Shown here: positions 17,111 to 26,003 of the stretch, piece by piece
Layout: each line of letters opens with the position of its first letter
Position numbering within the stretch: the first letter of the stretch is position 1
Assembly (NCBI RefSeq): GCF_014236655.1
Contig: NZ_JACMYG010000029.1
Span: 1 to 64,000, forward strand
Source of the DNA: Pseudomonas kielensis
Lineage (GTDB): Bacteria > Pseudomonadota > Gammaproteobacteria > Pseudomonadales > Pseudomonadaceae
Direction of reading: 5' to 3'
DNA: 64,000 nt
Notes under the pieces: model-generated
Seen by the model: the letters and a program-made list of their open reading frames with translations, nothing else
Database searches by the model: none
Told to the model about the DNA's origin: nothing
Translations under genes and position numbers: made by a program

Positions 17111-17866
17111 TCAGGTGGCGGGGCGAATGGCCTTGATCAGGTTCTGCAACGAGTAACCCAGGCGCGGGGCCAGGGCTTCGGCGCGGGCGGTAAGCCCGTG
17201 CATGTCCAGCTCCTGGTCAAGCTCTGCCGGCACGATCAGGATCACATTGCCCTCCTTCACCGGCAGCTCCCAATAGTGGCGGTGATACAACCCGCGCAGC
17301 AGCGCCGCCCCCAATGGCTTGCCATCATCGGTAGCCCATTGGTTGATCACCAGCCAACCGCCCGGATTCAGGCGTTTCTGGCAGTTTTCCAGGAAGTTCC
17401 ACGCCAGATGCCCGACACCCGGCCCGACATCGGTGTACAGGTCAACGAAGATCAGATCCGCCGGCTCGGCGGTTTCCAGCAGATCGAGCGCATCGCCAAT
17501 GCGGATGTACAGCCGCGGGTCATCGTCCAGGCCCAGGTATTCGATGGCCAGGCGCGGTACATCCGGGCGCAGTTCGATGGCCTCCACGTCTTCCAGCGGC
17601 AGGAACTTCAGACAGGCCTGGGTCAGGGTGCCGGCGCCCAGCCCGAGGAACAACGCGCTGTCCGGCTGTTCGTGGCACAGCGCGCCAATCAGCATGGCGC
17701 GGGTGTAGTCATACTCCAGCCAGCTGGGGTCGGCGGTGAACACGCAGCTCTGCTCGATGGCGTCGCCAAATTCGAGGAAGCGGTAATCCGCCACTTCCAG
17801 CACCCGGATCATGCCGAACTCATCGTGCACTTCGGCGAGCAGATGCTCGACGCGCTCCTCAGTCAT
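17111..17866 (-). CDS. Spermidine-synthase-like SAM-fold protein
   Basis: 251 aa protein with the spermidine synthase/methyltransferase fold. The nucleotide-binding loop reads LFLGLGAGTLTQ near 73, then AIELRPDV and DLIFVDLYTDVGPG. A true spermidine synthase has a GGGDG-type loop and a gatekeeper Asp pair; those are altered here, and no S-adenosylmethionine decarboxylase gene is adjacent. I therefore expect a methyltransferase-like or unknown role. GGAG lies 5 nt before the ATG. It is divergent from the class II DAHP synthase. Confidence 0.82.
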   Translation of the reverse strand: MTEERVEHLLAEVHDEFGMIRVLEVADYRFLEFGDAIEQSCVFTADPSWLEYDYTRAMLIGALCHEQPDSALFLGLGAGTLTQACLKFLPLEDVEAIELRPDVPRLAIEYLGLDDDPRLYIRIGDALDLLETAEPADLIFVDLYTDVGPGVGHLAWNFLENCQKRLNPGGWLVINQWATDDGKPLGAALLRGLYHRHYWELPVKEGNVILIVPAELDQELDMHGLTARAEALAPRLGYSLQNLIKAIRPAT

Positions 17867-18022
17867 TTCGTCTCCTGGTCGTTGCCCGGCCAGTCCCGAG
17901 ACAACGTAATCATTCGTTCCGCGTTAGGCGGCAAAGGCGCGATTGTCGGCCAAGCATCGCCAGCAGGTCACGTACTAATTGCTGATAACATGAGGTCCCG
18001 TGCGTAAACACTAGAGACCGTG

Positions 18023-19369
18023 ATGAGCCAACCCTGGAGCCCTGACAGCTGGCGCGCCCTGCCGATCCAGCAACAACCCCACTACCCGGACGCGGCGCAC
18101 CTGCATGCCGTCGAGCAAAGCCTGGCCAGTTATCCGCCACTGGTGTTTGCCGGCGAGGCCCGGGAGTTGCGTCGTCAGTTTGCCGAGGTGACCGAAGGTC
18201 GTGCATTTCTGCTGCAAGGCGGTGATTGCGCGGAGAGCTTTGCCGAGTTTTCGGCGGCCAAGATTCGCGACACGTTCAAGGTGCTGCTGCAGATGGCCAT
18301 CGTCATGACCTTTGCCGCCGGCTGTCCGGTGGTCAAGGTCGGGCGGATGGCGGGGCAGTTCGCCAAGCCGCGCTCGGCCAACGACGAAACCATCGATGGC
18401 GTGACCCTGCCGGCCTATCGGGGGGACATCGTCAACGGCATCGGCTTCGACGAAAAAAGCCGGGTACCGGACCCGGACCGCCTGCTGCAGTCCTACCATC
18501 AGTCCACTGCCACCCTGAACCTGTTGCGCGCCTTTGCCCAGGGTGGTTTTGCCGACCTGCACCAAGTGCACAAGTGGAACCTGGACTTCATCGCCAACTC
18601 GGCGCTGGCGGAAAAGTACAGCCACCTGGCCAACCGTATCGATGAAACCCTGGCCTTCATGCGCGCCTGCGGCATGGACTCCTCGCCGCAATTGCGCGAG
18701 ACCAGTTTCTTCACCGCCCACGAAGCCCTGCTGCTCAACTACGAAGAAGCCTTCGTGCGGCGCGACAGCCTGACCAACGACTATTACGACTGCTCCGCCC
18801 ACATGCTGTGGATCGGCGACCGCACTCGCCAGCTCGACGGTGCTCACGTCGAGTTCCTGCGCGGGGTCAACAACCCGATCGGGGTCAAGGTCGGCCCAAG
18901 CATGAACACCGATGAACTGATTCGTCTGATCGACGTGCTCAACCCCGACAACGACCCGGGCCGCCTGAACCTGATCGCCCGCATGGGCGCAAACAAGGTC
19001 GGCGATCACCTGCCGCAACTGATTCGTGCCGTGGAGCGTGAAGGCAAGAAAGTGCTCTGGAGCTGCGACCCGATGCACGGCAATACCATCAAGGCCAGCA
19101 GCGGCTACAAGACCCGCGACTTCGCGCAGATACTCGGCGAGGTGAAACAGTTCTTCCAGGTTCACCAGGCCGAAGGCACTTACGCTGGTGGCATTCACAT
19201 CGAGATGACCGGTCAGAACGTCACCGAGTGCATCGGCGGCGCACGCCCGATTACCGAGGACGGCCTGTCGGACCGCTACCATACCCACTGTGATCCACGG
19301 ATGAATGCCGATCAGTCGCTGGAGCTGGCGTTCCTGATCGCTGAAACCCTGAAGCAGGTTCGCCGCTAA
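18023..19369 (+). CDS. Class II 3-deoxy-7-phosphoheptulonate (DAHP) synthase
   Basis: 448 aa class II (plant/AroA_II type) DAHP synthase, which joins phosphoenolpyruvate and erythrose-4-phosphate at the entry to the shikimate pathway. Family motifs: PPLVFAGEAR, FLLQGGDCAESF, VGRMAGQFAKPRS, GVKVGPSM and WSCDPMHGNT. A tandem GTG-ATG occurs at 18020/18023; ATG is taken. A second, unrelated class I DAHP synthase lies at 31022. No phenazine genes are adjacent, so this is probably the housekeeping copy and not phzC. Confidence 0.95.
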   Translation: MSQPWSPDSWRALPIQQQPHYPDAAHLHAVEQSLASYPPLVFAGEARELRRQFAEVTEGRAFLLQGGDCAESFAEFSAAKIRDTFKVLLQMAIVMTFAAGCPVVKVGRMAGQFAKPRSANDETIDGVTLPAYRGDIVNGIGFDEKSRVPDPDRLLQSYHQSTATLNLLRAFAQGGFADLHQVHKWNLDFIANSALAEKYSHLANRIDETLAFMRACGMDSSPQLRETSFFTAHEALLLNYEEAFVRRDSLTNDYYDCSAHMLWIGDRTRQLDGAHVEFLRGVNNPIGVKVGPSMNTDELIRLIDVLNPDNDPGRLNLIARMGANKVGDHLPQLIRAVEREGKKVLWSCDPMHGNTIKASSGYKTRDFAQILGEVKQFFQVHQAEGTYAGGIHIEMTGQNVTECIGGARPITEDGLSDRYHTHCDPRMNADQSLELAFLIAETLKQVRR

Positions 19370-19375
19370 GGCGGG

Positions 19376-20596
19376 TTATCCCCCCGCCAACGCCACCCGC
19401 AACCGCGCCGCACTGGCGCGGGGGCAATTGAGTTGAATCTGCGCCAGGCCCAACCAGTCGGCCATCTGGCGCAAATTGTCCGCCAATGCCTGCATGCCCG
19501 CCTCATCAAGGCCCGGTTGCTCCTCGTGAACCGCGTGCACGGCCAATCGACCTAGCGCCCGCTCTGCCCGCAGATCGACCCGCGCAGCGATCCGCTCATG
19601 GTGCAGAAACGGCAACACGTAGTAGCCAAACACCCGTTTGGCGGGCGGGGTATAGATTTCCAGGCGGTATCGGAAGTCGAACAGACGCTCGGTCCGGCTG
19701 CGCTCCCAGACCAACGAATCAAAGGGTGAGAGCAAGGCACTGGCGCTGACCCGGCGTGGCATTTTCGGCACGGGCAAACAGTAGGCCAGCGGCTTCCAAC
19801 CCTGCACTTCACATACCTGCAACGCACCATCCTCCACCAACTCCGCCAACGCGCCGCGACTCTGCGCCAGATCCAGGCGAAAATAGTCGCGCAGGTCCTT
19901 CTCAGTGGCCACGCCCAGTGCAGCAGCGGCATGCAGGAGCAGCCCCCGTTGCGCATCGGCCTCGCTTTGCAGAGCAACGTTGCGCACGGACGCAGGAATC
20001 ACCCGCTCAGGCAGATCGTAGAGCCGTTCAAAACCGCGCCGCCCCGCCACCGTGACTTCCCCGGCCGCGAACAACCATTCCAACGCATGTTTCTCCACAC
20101 TCCAATCCCACCAGGGCCCCGCGCGCTCCTGGCGTGTCGACAAACTGCCAGCACCCAGCGCACCCCGCTCCTCCACAGAGGCGAGGACCCGGCGAATGGT
20201 GTCCTGCTGCTCCCGCCCGAAACGCGCCAATTGCTGGTAGATCCCCTCGCCTTGCGCGGCCCGTTGCATCCGCCAGCGCAGCAGTGGGTACATCGACAAC
20301 GGCAGCAATGACGCTTCATGCCCCCAGTACTCGAACAAGCTGCGGCGCCGCCCCTGGCTCCAGGCGGCCTGGTCCAGCAGTTCGGATGAGTAAGCCCCCA
20401 GGCGTGAGAACAGGGGCAGGTAGTGCGAGCGCACCAGCGCGTTGACCGAATCGATCTGCAGCACGCCCAGGCGCTCGATCAACCGATTGAGTTGGCCAGA
20501 CTTGACCGGCGCCGGCGACTGACGCCCAGAGAAACCTTGGGCCGCCAGTGCCAGGCGTCTGGCCTGCTTGAGGGAAAAACTCAGGGAGCTGCCCAT
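19376..20596 (-). CDS. Winged-helix DNA glycosylase of the YcaQ/AlkX (AlkZ-like) family
   Basis: 406 aa member of the HTH_42/YcaQ family. In E. coli YcaQ unhooks interstrand DNA crosslinks. The QxD catalytic signature of the YcaQ subgroup is visible as LQIDSVN near residue 45, followed by RSHYLPLFSRLG. Further family blocks are EYWGHEASLLP and LLSPFDSLVWERSRTERLFDF, and GYYVLPFLHHERI. ATG 20596 has AAGGA 8 nt upstream; the longer frame adds 23 residues without support. The pairing with class II DAHP synthase is end to end (6 bp apart). Confidence 0.9.
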   Translation of the reverse strand: MGSSLSFSLKQARRLALAAQGFSGRQSPAPVKSGQLNRLIERLGVLQIDSVNALVRSHYLPLFSRLGAYSSELLDQAAWSQGRRRSLFEYWGHEASLLPLSMYPLLRWRMQRAAQGEGIYQQLARFGREQQDTIRRVLASVEERGALGAGSLSTRQERAGPWWDWSVEKHALEWLFAAGEVTVAGRRGFERLYDLPERVIPASVRNVALQSEADAQRGLLLHAAAALGVATEKDLRDYFRLDLAQSRGALAELVEDGALQVCEVQGWKPLAYCLPVPKMPRRVSASALLSPFDSLVWERSRTERLFDFRYRLEIYTPPAKRVFGYYVLPFLHHERIAARVDLRAERALGRLAVHAVHEEQPGLDEAGMQALADNLRQMADWLGLAQIQLNCPRASAARLRVALAGG

Positions 20597-20671
20597 GCAA
20601 CCGTCCTTGATGAGGGTTTGCTCCACCTTACTGCCAGGCTGGCAAAACGCCAATGGAGCGCTCAACGCTGG

Positions 20672-20896
20672 CTACTTGCCCTTGCCCATGGGGTCTTCCC
20701 AGAAATGCCGTTCGGCCTCCTGCTCGATGTCCGCCCGACTCAGGCCGATATCCTTCAGCGCCTCATCACTGAGGCTGGCCAGCACTGCCCGCTCACGATG
20801 CAACTGATACCAGCGCACGAGCCTTTCCAGCAGTTGGTGGGTGAAGCCATGCAGTGAAAAATGGTTCAACTGCACATAACCTTTTTGACCTTTCAT
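20672..20896 (-). CDS. Small DUF1127 protein
   Basis: 74 aa, with the DUF1127 (YjiS-like) core LVRWYQLHRERAVLASLSDEALKDIGLSRADIEQEA, quoted only in part as LSDEALKDIGLSRADIE. Such proteins are small, Arg-rich and often stress-induced; one group binds RNA and affects phosphate and carbon metabolism in alphaproteobacteria. ATG 20896 has GGAGGG 8 nt upstream, which rules out the longer frame. It shares a ~100 bp divergent region with the LysR gene. Confidence 0.88.
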   Translation of the reverse strand: MKGQKGYVQLNHFSLHGFTHQLLERLVRWYQLHRERAVLASLSDEALKDIGLSRADIEQEAERHFWEDPMGKGK

Positions 20897-20993
20897 CGTC
20901 TTGCCCTCCGTTGTGGATGGCTCAAGTCTCGCGCCGGGACTAAGATCAATCCAACGAATGTTTCTGATGCAACACATCTCGGAGATTGATGAG

Positions 20994-21848
20994 TTGAGCG
21001 CCTACCCCAGCATTGATACCGAAGTCCTGCGCACGTTCGTCGCCATCGCCGACCAGGGCGGTTTCACCCGTGCTGGCGAGTTGGTCAACCGCACCCAATC
21101 GGCGGTCAGCATGCAGATGAAGCGTCTTGAAGAGGACGTGCTGCAACGCCAGCTGTTCCAGCGCGACGGCCGCCAGGTAAAGCTGACCGCCGAGGGCCAG
21201 GTGTTGCTCGGCTACGCCCGGCGGATCCTCAAGTTGCACAGTGAAGTGTTCAACACCCTGCGTGAGCCGCACATGGTCGGCATGGTCAAGATCGGCACGC
21301 CCGACGACTATGTCATGCGCTTCCTGCCGGGCATCCTGTCGCGCTTCGCCCAGGCCTATCCGCTGATCCAGATCGAAGTGCACTGCAACTCCTCCGAGCA
21401 GTTGCTGCAGCGCCAGGACCTGGACCTGTCGATCGTCACCCGCGAACCGGGCAGCGAGATCGGGCAACTGCTGCGCAAGGAACGTTTTGTCTGGGCCCAG
21501 GCGCAGTGCTTCAACCCCAACGAGCAAGTGCCGCTGCCGCTGGCGATGTTCAACAGTGACTGTTTTTGCCGGCGCTGGGCCTGTAACGCGCTGGACGCCA
21601 GTGAGCGCGAGTACCGCATCGCCTATAACAGCTCCAGCCTGTCGGCGATCATGGCGGTGGTCAGTGCCGGGCTGGCGGTAACGGCCCAACTGGAAAGCCT
21701 GATCCCCCAGGACATGCGCATTCTCGGCGAGGCGGAAGGTCTGCCGCAGCTGCCCGAAGCCAGCATCATGCTGCTGCGCAACCTGCATACCCCCTCGCCC
21801 ATCACCGAGTGCCTGGCCGAACACATTGTCGAAGGCTTCAAACTTTAA
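20994..21848 (+). CDS. LysR-family transcriptional regulator
   Basis: 284 aa LysR-type regulator with an N-terminal winged HTH (LRTFVAIADQGGFTRAGELVNRTQSAVS) split here as LRTFVAIADQGG plus RTQSAVSMQMKRLE, and a periplasmic-binding-protein-like effector domain from about 80. I propose the TTG at 20994, which has GGAG 9 nt upstream and puts the HTH ten residues in, as is usual; ATGs at 20958 and 20967 lack a ribosome site. Its 3' end overlaps the convergent TauE gene by 11 nt. Target genes are unknown; the divergent DUF1127 gene is the obvious candidate. Confidence 0.88.
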   Translation: MSAYPSIDTEVLRTFVAIADQGGFTRAGELVNRTQSAVSMQMKRLEEDVLQRQLFQRDGRQVKLTAEGQVLLGYARRILKLHSEVFNTLREPHMVGMVKIGTPDDYVMRFLPGILSRFAQAYPLIQIEVHCNSSEQLLQRQDLDLSIVTREPGSEIGQLLRKERFVWAQAQCFNPNEQVPLPLAMFNSDCFCRRWACNALDASEREYRIAYNSSSLSAIMAVVSAGLAVTAQLESLIPQDMRILGEAEGLPQLPEASIMLLRNLHTPSPITECLAEHIVEGFKL

Positions 21849-22587
21849 ACGCGAGCATCACTGCACACAGCACCAGGAAGGCGCAGAACAGCCCGCGCAG
21901 CAGGCGCTCTGGCATGGCGTGTGCGATCTTCACCCCCCAACTGATGCTCAGCAAGCCGCCTGCAGCCAAGGGCAGCGCAATGTTCCAGTTCACCTGCTGA
22001 TGCAGTGCGTAGGTGACCAGTGTGACGCCGGTGCTGGGCAAGGCCAGCGCCAGCGACAGGCCCTGGGCGACCACTTGAGTGGTGCCGAACAGACTGGTGA
22101 GCACTGGCGTCGCCACCACGGCGCCACCCACACCGAACAGCCCGCCCATGGCCCCCGAGGCCGCTCCCAGGACGCCTAGCCAGGGCCATGGGTAGCGCAT
22201 CTGTGCGCTGGGTTTGGCGCTCGCCATGAACATGCGCAGCAGGTTGTAGCTCGACAGCGCCACCAGGAAGGCAACAAAACCGATACGCATGACCTGGGCA
22301 TCAATGCCCACCGCCCAGATCGAGCCGAGCCAGGCGAAACAGAACCCCATCGACGCCAGCGGCAGGGCATGACGCAATTCGATGCGATTGCGCTGGTGAT
22401 AACGCCACAGCGCCAGCATCACGTTGGGCACCACCATCACCAGCGCCGTCCCTTGGGCAATCTGCTGATCCAGGCCAAACAGCACGCCCAGCACCGGAAT
22501 CGCGATCAATCCGCCGCCGATCCCGAACAGTCCACCCACAGTTCCCAGGGCAGCGCCCAGTACCAGATACATCGCCAACTCAATCAC
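21838..22587 (-). CDS. TauE/SafE-family sulfite exporter / anion permease
   Basis: 249 aa integral membrane protein with about eight transmembrane helices and the duplicated signature GGLFGIGGGLIAIPVL (near 20) and GGLFGVGGAVVATPVL (near 140). The family exports sulfite, sulfoacetate or related anions. GTG start at 22587 has GGAG 10 nt upstream. It is divergent from a LysR regulator whose putative operator lies between them, so that regulator probably controls it. Confidence 0.9.
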   Translation of the reverse strand: MIELAMYLVLGAALGTVGGLFGIGGGLIAIPVLGVLFGLDQQIAQGTALVMVVPNVMLALWRYHQRNRIELRHALPLASMGFCFAWLGSIWAVGIDAQVMRIGFVAFLVALSSYNLLRMFMASAKPSAQMRYPWPWLGVLGAASGAMGGLFGVGGAVVATPVLTSLFGTTQVVAQGLSLALALPSTGVTLVTYALHQQVNWNIALPLAAGGLLSISWGVKIAHAMPERLLRGLFCAFLVLCAVMLAFKV

Positions 22588-22656
22588 AATTCATTTCTCC
22601 CCACATCAGGCTGTGCATCCTACGCAGTCGCTCCTAGCGGGGAAACGCACAGCAAC

Positions 22657-22671
22657 GCACAATGGCTGTGC
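22657..22671. promoter_or_regulatory. Putative LysR operator
   Basis: GCACA-N5-TGTGC dyad between the divergent TauE and LysR genes, 24 bp before the LysR ATG. The form suits a LysR-type site. Confidence 0.35.
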
Positions 22672-22694
22672 CAAATCCGCATAAGTTGATCTTC

Positions 22695-23651
22695 ATGAAT
22701 CCCAATGCACTCACCGACCAACTGGGGCTTTTCCTCGACGTCGTGGAAACCGGCAGTTTTTCCGCGGCCGCCCGCCGCCATCCACTGACACCCTCGGCTG
22801 TCGCCAGGCGCATCGACAGCCTGGAGCATGCCCTGGGCAGCCAACTGTTCGTGCGCACCACCCATGCCGTTCGCGCCACACCCGCAGGGTTGGCGTTTGC
22901 CGAACGAGCCCGCCGGATAGTCAGTGAATTGCGCCTGGCCCGCGCCGAAGCGGCGTCCCTGAGCAACGCGCCGGAGGGCCTGATTCGGGTCGATGCGCCC
23001 GCGGCCTTCGGTCGACGTCACCTGGCACCGGTGATTGCCGACTTTCTGCAGGAGTACCCGGGGCTCGACGTCCAATTGCATCTGATCGACAGCTTCGTCG
23101 ACATGCAGGGCTTGAACCTGGGCAAGGTCGACCTGGTGCTGCGCGCCGGACAAATGGCCGACACCCGCATGGTGGCCACCCCCTTGGCGCGTATGGTGCG
23201 CATTGCCTGCGCCAGCCCGGCTTACCTCAAGCGGCGCGGCGTACCCCAGCAGCCCGAGGAATTGAGCAGCCATGACGGCCTCGATTGGGATGGCCTGGCA
23301 CCGCCCTTCGCCTGGCGCTTCGAGCGCAACGGCCAACAGCACTTGCATCGCCCGCAACGTATCCGCCTGAGCGCCAACAATGCCGAAGCGCTGCTCTACG
23401 GCGCCCTCGCCGGCCTGGGCATCGCGCACCTGCCGACCTGGTTGTGCAGCGAGTACCTGCTGCGCGGCGAACTGCTGCCGTTGTTCTGCGACAGCGGCTT
23501 GCCCAAGCCGGAAAACACCGGCATCTATGCCCTGCGCCTGGAACAGCAGGCCAGCTCCCGCACACGGCTGTTGCTGGAATACCTCAAGAGCCGTTTCAGC
23601 CCGATCCCGCCATGGGACCTGGCGCTGCAGCGCGATTTCAGCCGGCTCTAG
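22695..23651 (+). CDS. LysR-family transcriptional regulator
   Basis: 318 aa. HTH near residues 20-45 (GSFSAAARRHPLTPSAVARRIDSLE, here noted as SFSAAARR..SAVARRI), then an effector-binding domain with VDAPAAFGRRHLAPVI, typical of the CrgA/YafC-like subgroup. I take ATG 22695 rather than ATG 22662 because it places the HTH normally; neither has a clear ribosome site. It is divergent from the TauE permease and is its likely regulator. A bidirectional terminator follows. Confidence 0.88.
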   Translation: MNPNALTDQLGLFLDVVETGSFSAAARRHPLTPSAVARRIDSLEHALGSQLFVRTTHAVRATPAGLAFAERARRIVSELRLARAEAASLSNAPEGLIRVDAPAAFGRRHLAPVIADFLQEYPGLDVQLHLIDSFVDMQGLNLGKVDLVLRAGQMADTRMVATPLARMVRIACASPAYLKRRGVPQQPEELSSHDGLDWDGLAPPFAWRFERNGQQHLHRPQRIRLSANNAEALLYGALAGLGIAHLPTWLCSEYLLRGELLPLFCDSGLPKPENTGIYALRLEQQASSRTRLLLEYLKSRFSPIPPWDLALQRDFSRL

Positions 23652-23674
23652 CGGACAATCAGTTGGCGCAATGC

Positions 23675-23707
23675 AAAAAAAAGCCCGACACAAGGTCGGG
23701 CTTTTTT
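23675..23707. terminator. Bidirectional terminator between LysR gene and efp
   Basis: GCCCGAC / GTCGGGC stem with ACAAG loop, flanked by A8 and T6; it serves both convergent genes. Confidence 0.88.
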
Positions 23708-23724
23708 GCCTACAAGGACTGCGC

Positions 23725-24294
23725 TTATTTAGCACGGCCTTTGTAAGAACCGCCTTCGCGGGTATCGATCTCGATCATGTCGCCGATTTCGATGAAGTCA
23801 GCAACCGACAGCTCGGTACCGTTCTTCAGTTTGGCAGGCTTCATCACCTTGCCGGAAGTGTCACCGCGAGCGGAACCTTCGGTGTAGTCAACCTGACGCA
23901 CGATAGTGGTCGGCAGCTCTACGGATACCAGACGGTCTTCGAAGAACACGGCCTCGCAGACGTCGGTCATGCCTTCTTCAACGAATGGCAGAACGCTTTC
24001 GATGTCTTCGGCGTTCAGCTCGTACATGGTGTAGTCAGTGGTGTCCATGAACGTGTAGGTGTCGCCGCTGATGAAGGACAGGGTCGCTTCTTTGCGGTCG
24101 AGGATCACGTCGTCCAGTTTGTCGTCGGCGCTGTAAACGATCTCGGTCTTGTAACCGGTCAGCAGGTTTTTCAGCTTGGTCTTCATGATCGCGCTGTTAC
24201 GACCGGACTTGGTGAATTCAGCTTTCTGAACCAGCCAAGGGTCGTTTTCGAGACGGATCACCGTACCGGGTTTCAGTTCTTTACCAGTTTTCAT
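23725..24294 (-). CDS. efp: Elongation factor P
   Basis: 189 aa EF-P, which relieves ribosome stalling at polyproline. Three beta-barrel domains; the C-terminal signature is near GDMIEIDTREGGSYKGR. The modified loop reads KSGRNSA, with Arg32 at the tip, so this EF-P belongs to the arginine-rhamnosylated class and not the beta-lysylated Lys34 class. The rhamnosyltransferase EarP is encoded 48 bp upstream on the same strand, an arrangement diagnostic for this pathway. Confidence 0.97.
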   Translation of the reverse strand: MKTGKELKPGTVIRLENDPWLVQKAEFTKSGRNSAIMKTKLKNLLTGYKTEIVYSADDKLDDVILDRKEATLSFISGDTYTFMDTTDYTMYELNAEDIESVLPFVEEGMTDVCEAVFFEDRLVSVELPTTIVRQVDYTEGSARGDTSGKVMKPAKLKNGTELSVADFIEIGDMIEIDTREGGSYKGRAK

Positions 24295-24342
24295 TGCGAA
24301 TATCCGAATTTGGATGGGATTTACAAAAATCTAGGCCGCGTA

Positions 24343-25476
24343 TCATATCCAATTTAGGTAAAACTGCACCAGCGCTGCGGCAAGATCGGCCCGCAACGAC
24401 TGTTCCAGAGACCAGGCGCGGGCGTGATTTTGCAGTTCGGGCCAGTGCTCCTGGGCGCCGACCCAGGCCGCAGCCATCCCCTCGCCGCTATTCCAGGCCC
24501 GCCACAACCCCTCTAGCGCCGCGCGTGCGGCCGGCGACATGGCGTTGGTATAGAGGGTCAAAAAGGCTTCGAGCTTATCCAGGTGAGCCTCTTCCTCCTG
24601 CTGGTAGATATGCCACAGCATCGGACGAGCGGCCCATTGCGCACGGACGAACGAGTCCTCGCCACGCACCGCGTTGAAATCGCAGCACCACAGCAGCAGG
24701 TCGTACTGGTCCTGGCGGACAAACGGCAACACCTGCACGGTCAGGGCTCCCCGTTGCTGCACATCGCCGACTGCCAGTTCTGGTTGCCCCAGCCAGCGCG
24801 CCACATCCCCGAGGACTCGCCCCTCCGGCACCAACAGATGGGTGGCCTGCGTGGCATTCGCCATGACCTCCAGCCAATCGGCCAGCCCGGCATTCTCGTA
24901 GGCAAACAGGGATATCAGACGTGCCTCCGGGGCGCGCTCTACCCCCAGGCCTTGCAGGAACTCACGCTGCGCAACCGGGTTGGCTTGAAACTGCTCGCGC
25001 CGTACCAGCAACTCGCGCTCGCGCAGCAGACCACCGGTGCCCGGCTGGAACCCCGGGAAAAAAAAGTACTTCTGCACATGCTGGAACTTCACCGAGGGCA
25101 GGCCGTGGCAGCCGACGATCCAGTCCTCGGCACTCAAGTAGTCGAGGTTCAGCCACAGCGGCGTCCGCTCGCGTGCGGCCATCGCCTCCATGTAGGCATG
25201 CGGCAACTGACAGGCGAAGGCGGCGACCACCACATCGGCGGCGTCCGTCGCTTGCCAGTCCGCCGGCCAGTGACGCACGTCCACCCCCTGCTGCCATTGT
25301 TGGCTCGCGCTGATATCGAGTTCCGGGCACAGGCGCTCGAATGCCCGCAGGTCATCGACCCACAAGCGCACCGCGCAGGGATGCTCGGCCACCAACTGGC
25401 GCGCCAGACGCCAGGTCACGCCGATGTCGCCGTAGTTGTCGACGACCGTACAGAAAATATCCCAGTCGACTTTCAT
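24343..25476 (-). CDS. earP: EF-P arginine rhamnosyltransferase EarP
   Basis: 377 aa EarP (formerly DUF2331), a GT-B glycosyltransferase that moves rhamnose from dTDP-beta-L-rhamnose to Arg32 of EF-P. The N-terminus WDIFCTVVDNYGDIGVTWRL contains the conserved Asp of the catalytic region (DNYGD), and the donor-site block RGEDSFVRAQWA occurs near 270. GGAG lies 6 nt before the ATG. efp follows 48 bp downstream. Loss of EarP inactivates EF-P in Pseudomonas. rmlC for the donor sugar is at 56.4 kb. Confidence 0.96.
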   Translation of the reverse strand: MKVDWDIFCTVVDNYGDIGVTWRLARQLVAEHPCAVRLWVDDLRAFERLCPELDISASQQWQQGVDVRHWPADWQATDAADVVVAAFACQLPHAYMEAMAARERTPLWLNLDYLSAEDWIVGCHGLPSVKFQHVQKYFFFPGFQPGTGGLLRERELLVRREQFQANPVAQREFLQGLGVERAPEARLISLFAYENAGLADWLEVMANATQATHLLVPEGRVLGDVARWLGQPELAVGDVQQRGALTVQVLPFVRQDQYDLLLWCCDFNAVRGEDSFVRAQWAARPMLWHIYQQEEEAHLDKLEAFLTLYTNAMSPAARAALEGLWRAWNSGEGMAAAWVGAQEHWPELQNHARAWSLEQSLRADLAAALVQFYLNWI

Positions 25477-25599
25477 GCCGGGCTCCGTGGGGCAAAGACT
25501 TCGATTGTCCGCATAAATCGGTGCGCGCAGAAGGGCCGACGGCGATTAATCTTCATGCGACAATCCACGCTTGCCCATTTCCCCCGCCACGAGGCAACG

Positions 25600-26001
25600 A
25601 TGCCGTACCGTCCCCCCACTCGCCGCACAGTGTCCATCACCCTCAACCCGCTGCAATTGATCGGCAGCATCGCGCTGGGTCTGTGGCTGGGGTTTGTCGC
25701 CATCGCCCTGACCGCCTGGCTGCTGTCCAGGCTGTTGCCTGCTACGCAGTTGGCACCGCTGGCTGACGCGGTGCGCCCGGCCCCCCCGGCCACGCCGGTG
25801 GCGGCACAACCGGCAGCGGATAACCAGATGTTCGAGCAGTACAAGTCCATCCTCAATCAACAGGCGCGGCAGGAAGTCCTGGAGCAGGCGCGCAACGACC
25901 CACGCAATCAGAGCAATCCGACCTGCCAGTTCTGGCTGCAACAAGACCGCACCATTCCCAGCGACAAAAGCCGCAGCAACGTGCTGCAGTTCTGCAACTG
26001 A
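25600..26001 (+). CDS. Conserved small membrane protein of unknown function
   Basis: 133 aa. A single transmembrane helix covers about residues 19-46 (LQLIGSIALGLWLGFVAIAL). After it come a Pro/Ala-rich linker and a helical C-terminal region with TCQFWLQQDRT and a terminal cysteine (LQFCN), so a disulfide in the periplasm is possible. ATG 25600 has GAGG 5 nt upstream; the far longer frame into earP antisense is a shadow. It ends 2 nt before the GreA/B-like gene, so the two are probably translated together. I do not recognise a function. Confidence 0.75.
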   Translation: MPYRPPTRRTVSITLNPLQLIGSIALGLWLGFVAIALTAWLLSRLLPATQLAPLADAVRPAPPATPVAAQPAADNQMFEQYKSILNQQARQEVLEQARNDPRNQSNPTCQFWLQQDRTIPSDKSRSNVLQFCN

Positions 26002-26003
26002 TC

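Noticed and set aside
17111..17866. Calling this gene speE
   Set aside because: The cofactor and substrate motifs of spermidine synthase are altered and no speD is adjacent.
18011..19288. 425-codon minus-strand frame opposite class II DAHP synthase
   Set aside because: Shadow frame; the sense gene carries all family motifs.
18023..19369. Part of a phenazine (phzC) cluster
   Set aside because: No other phz genes flank it.
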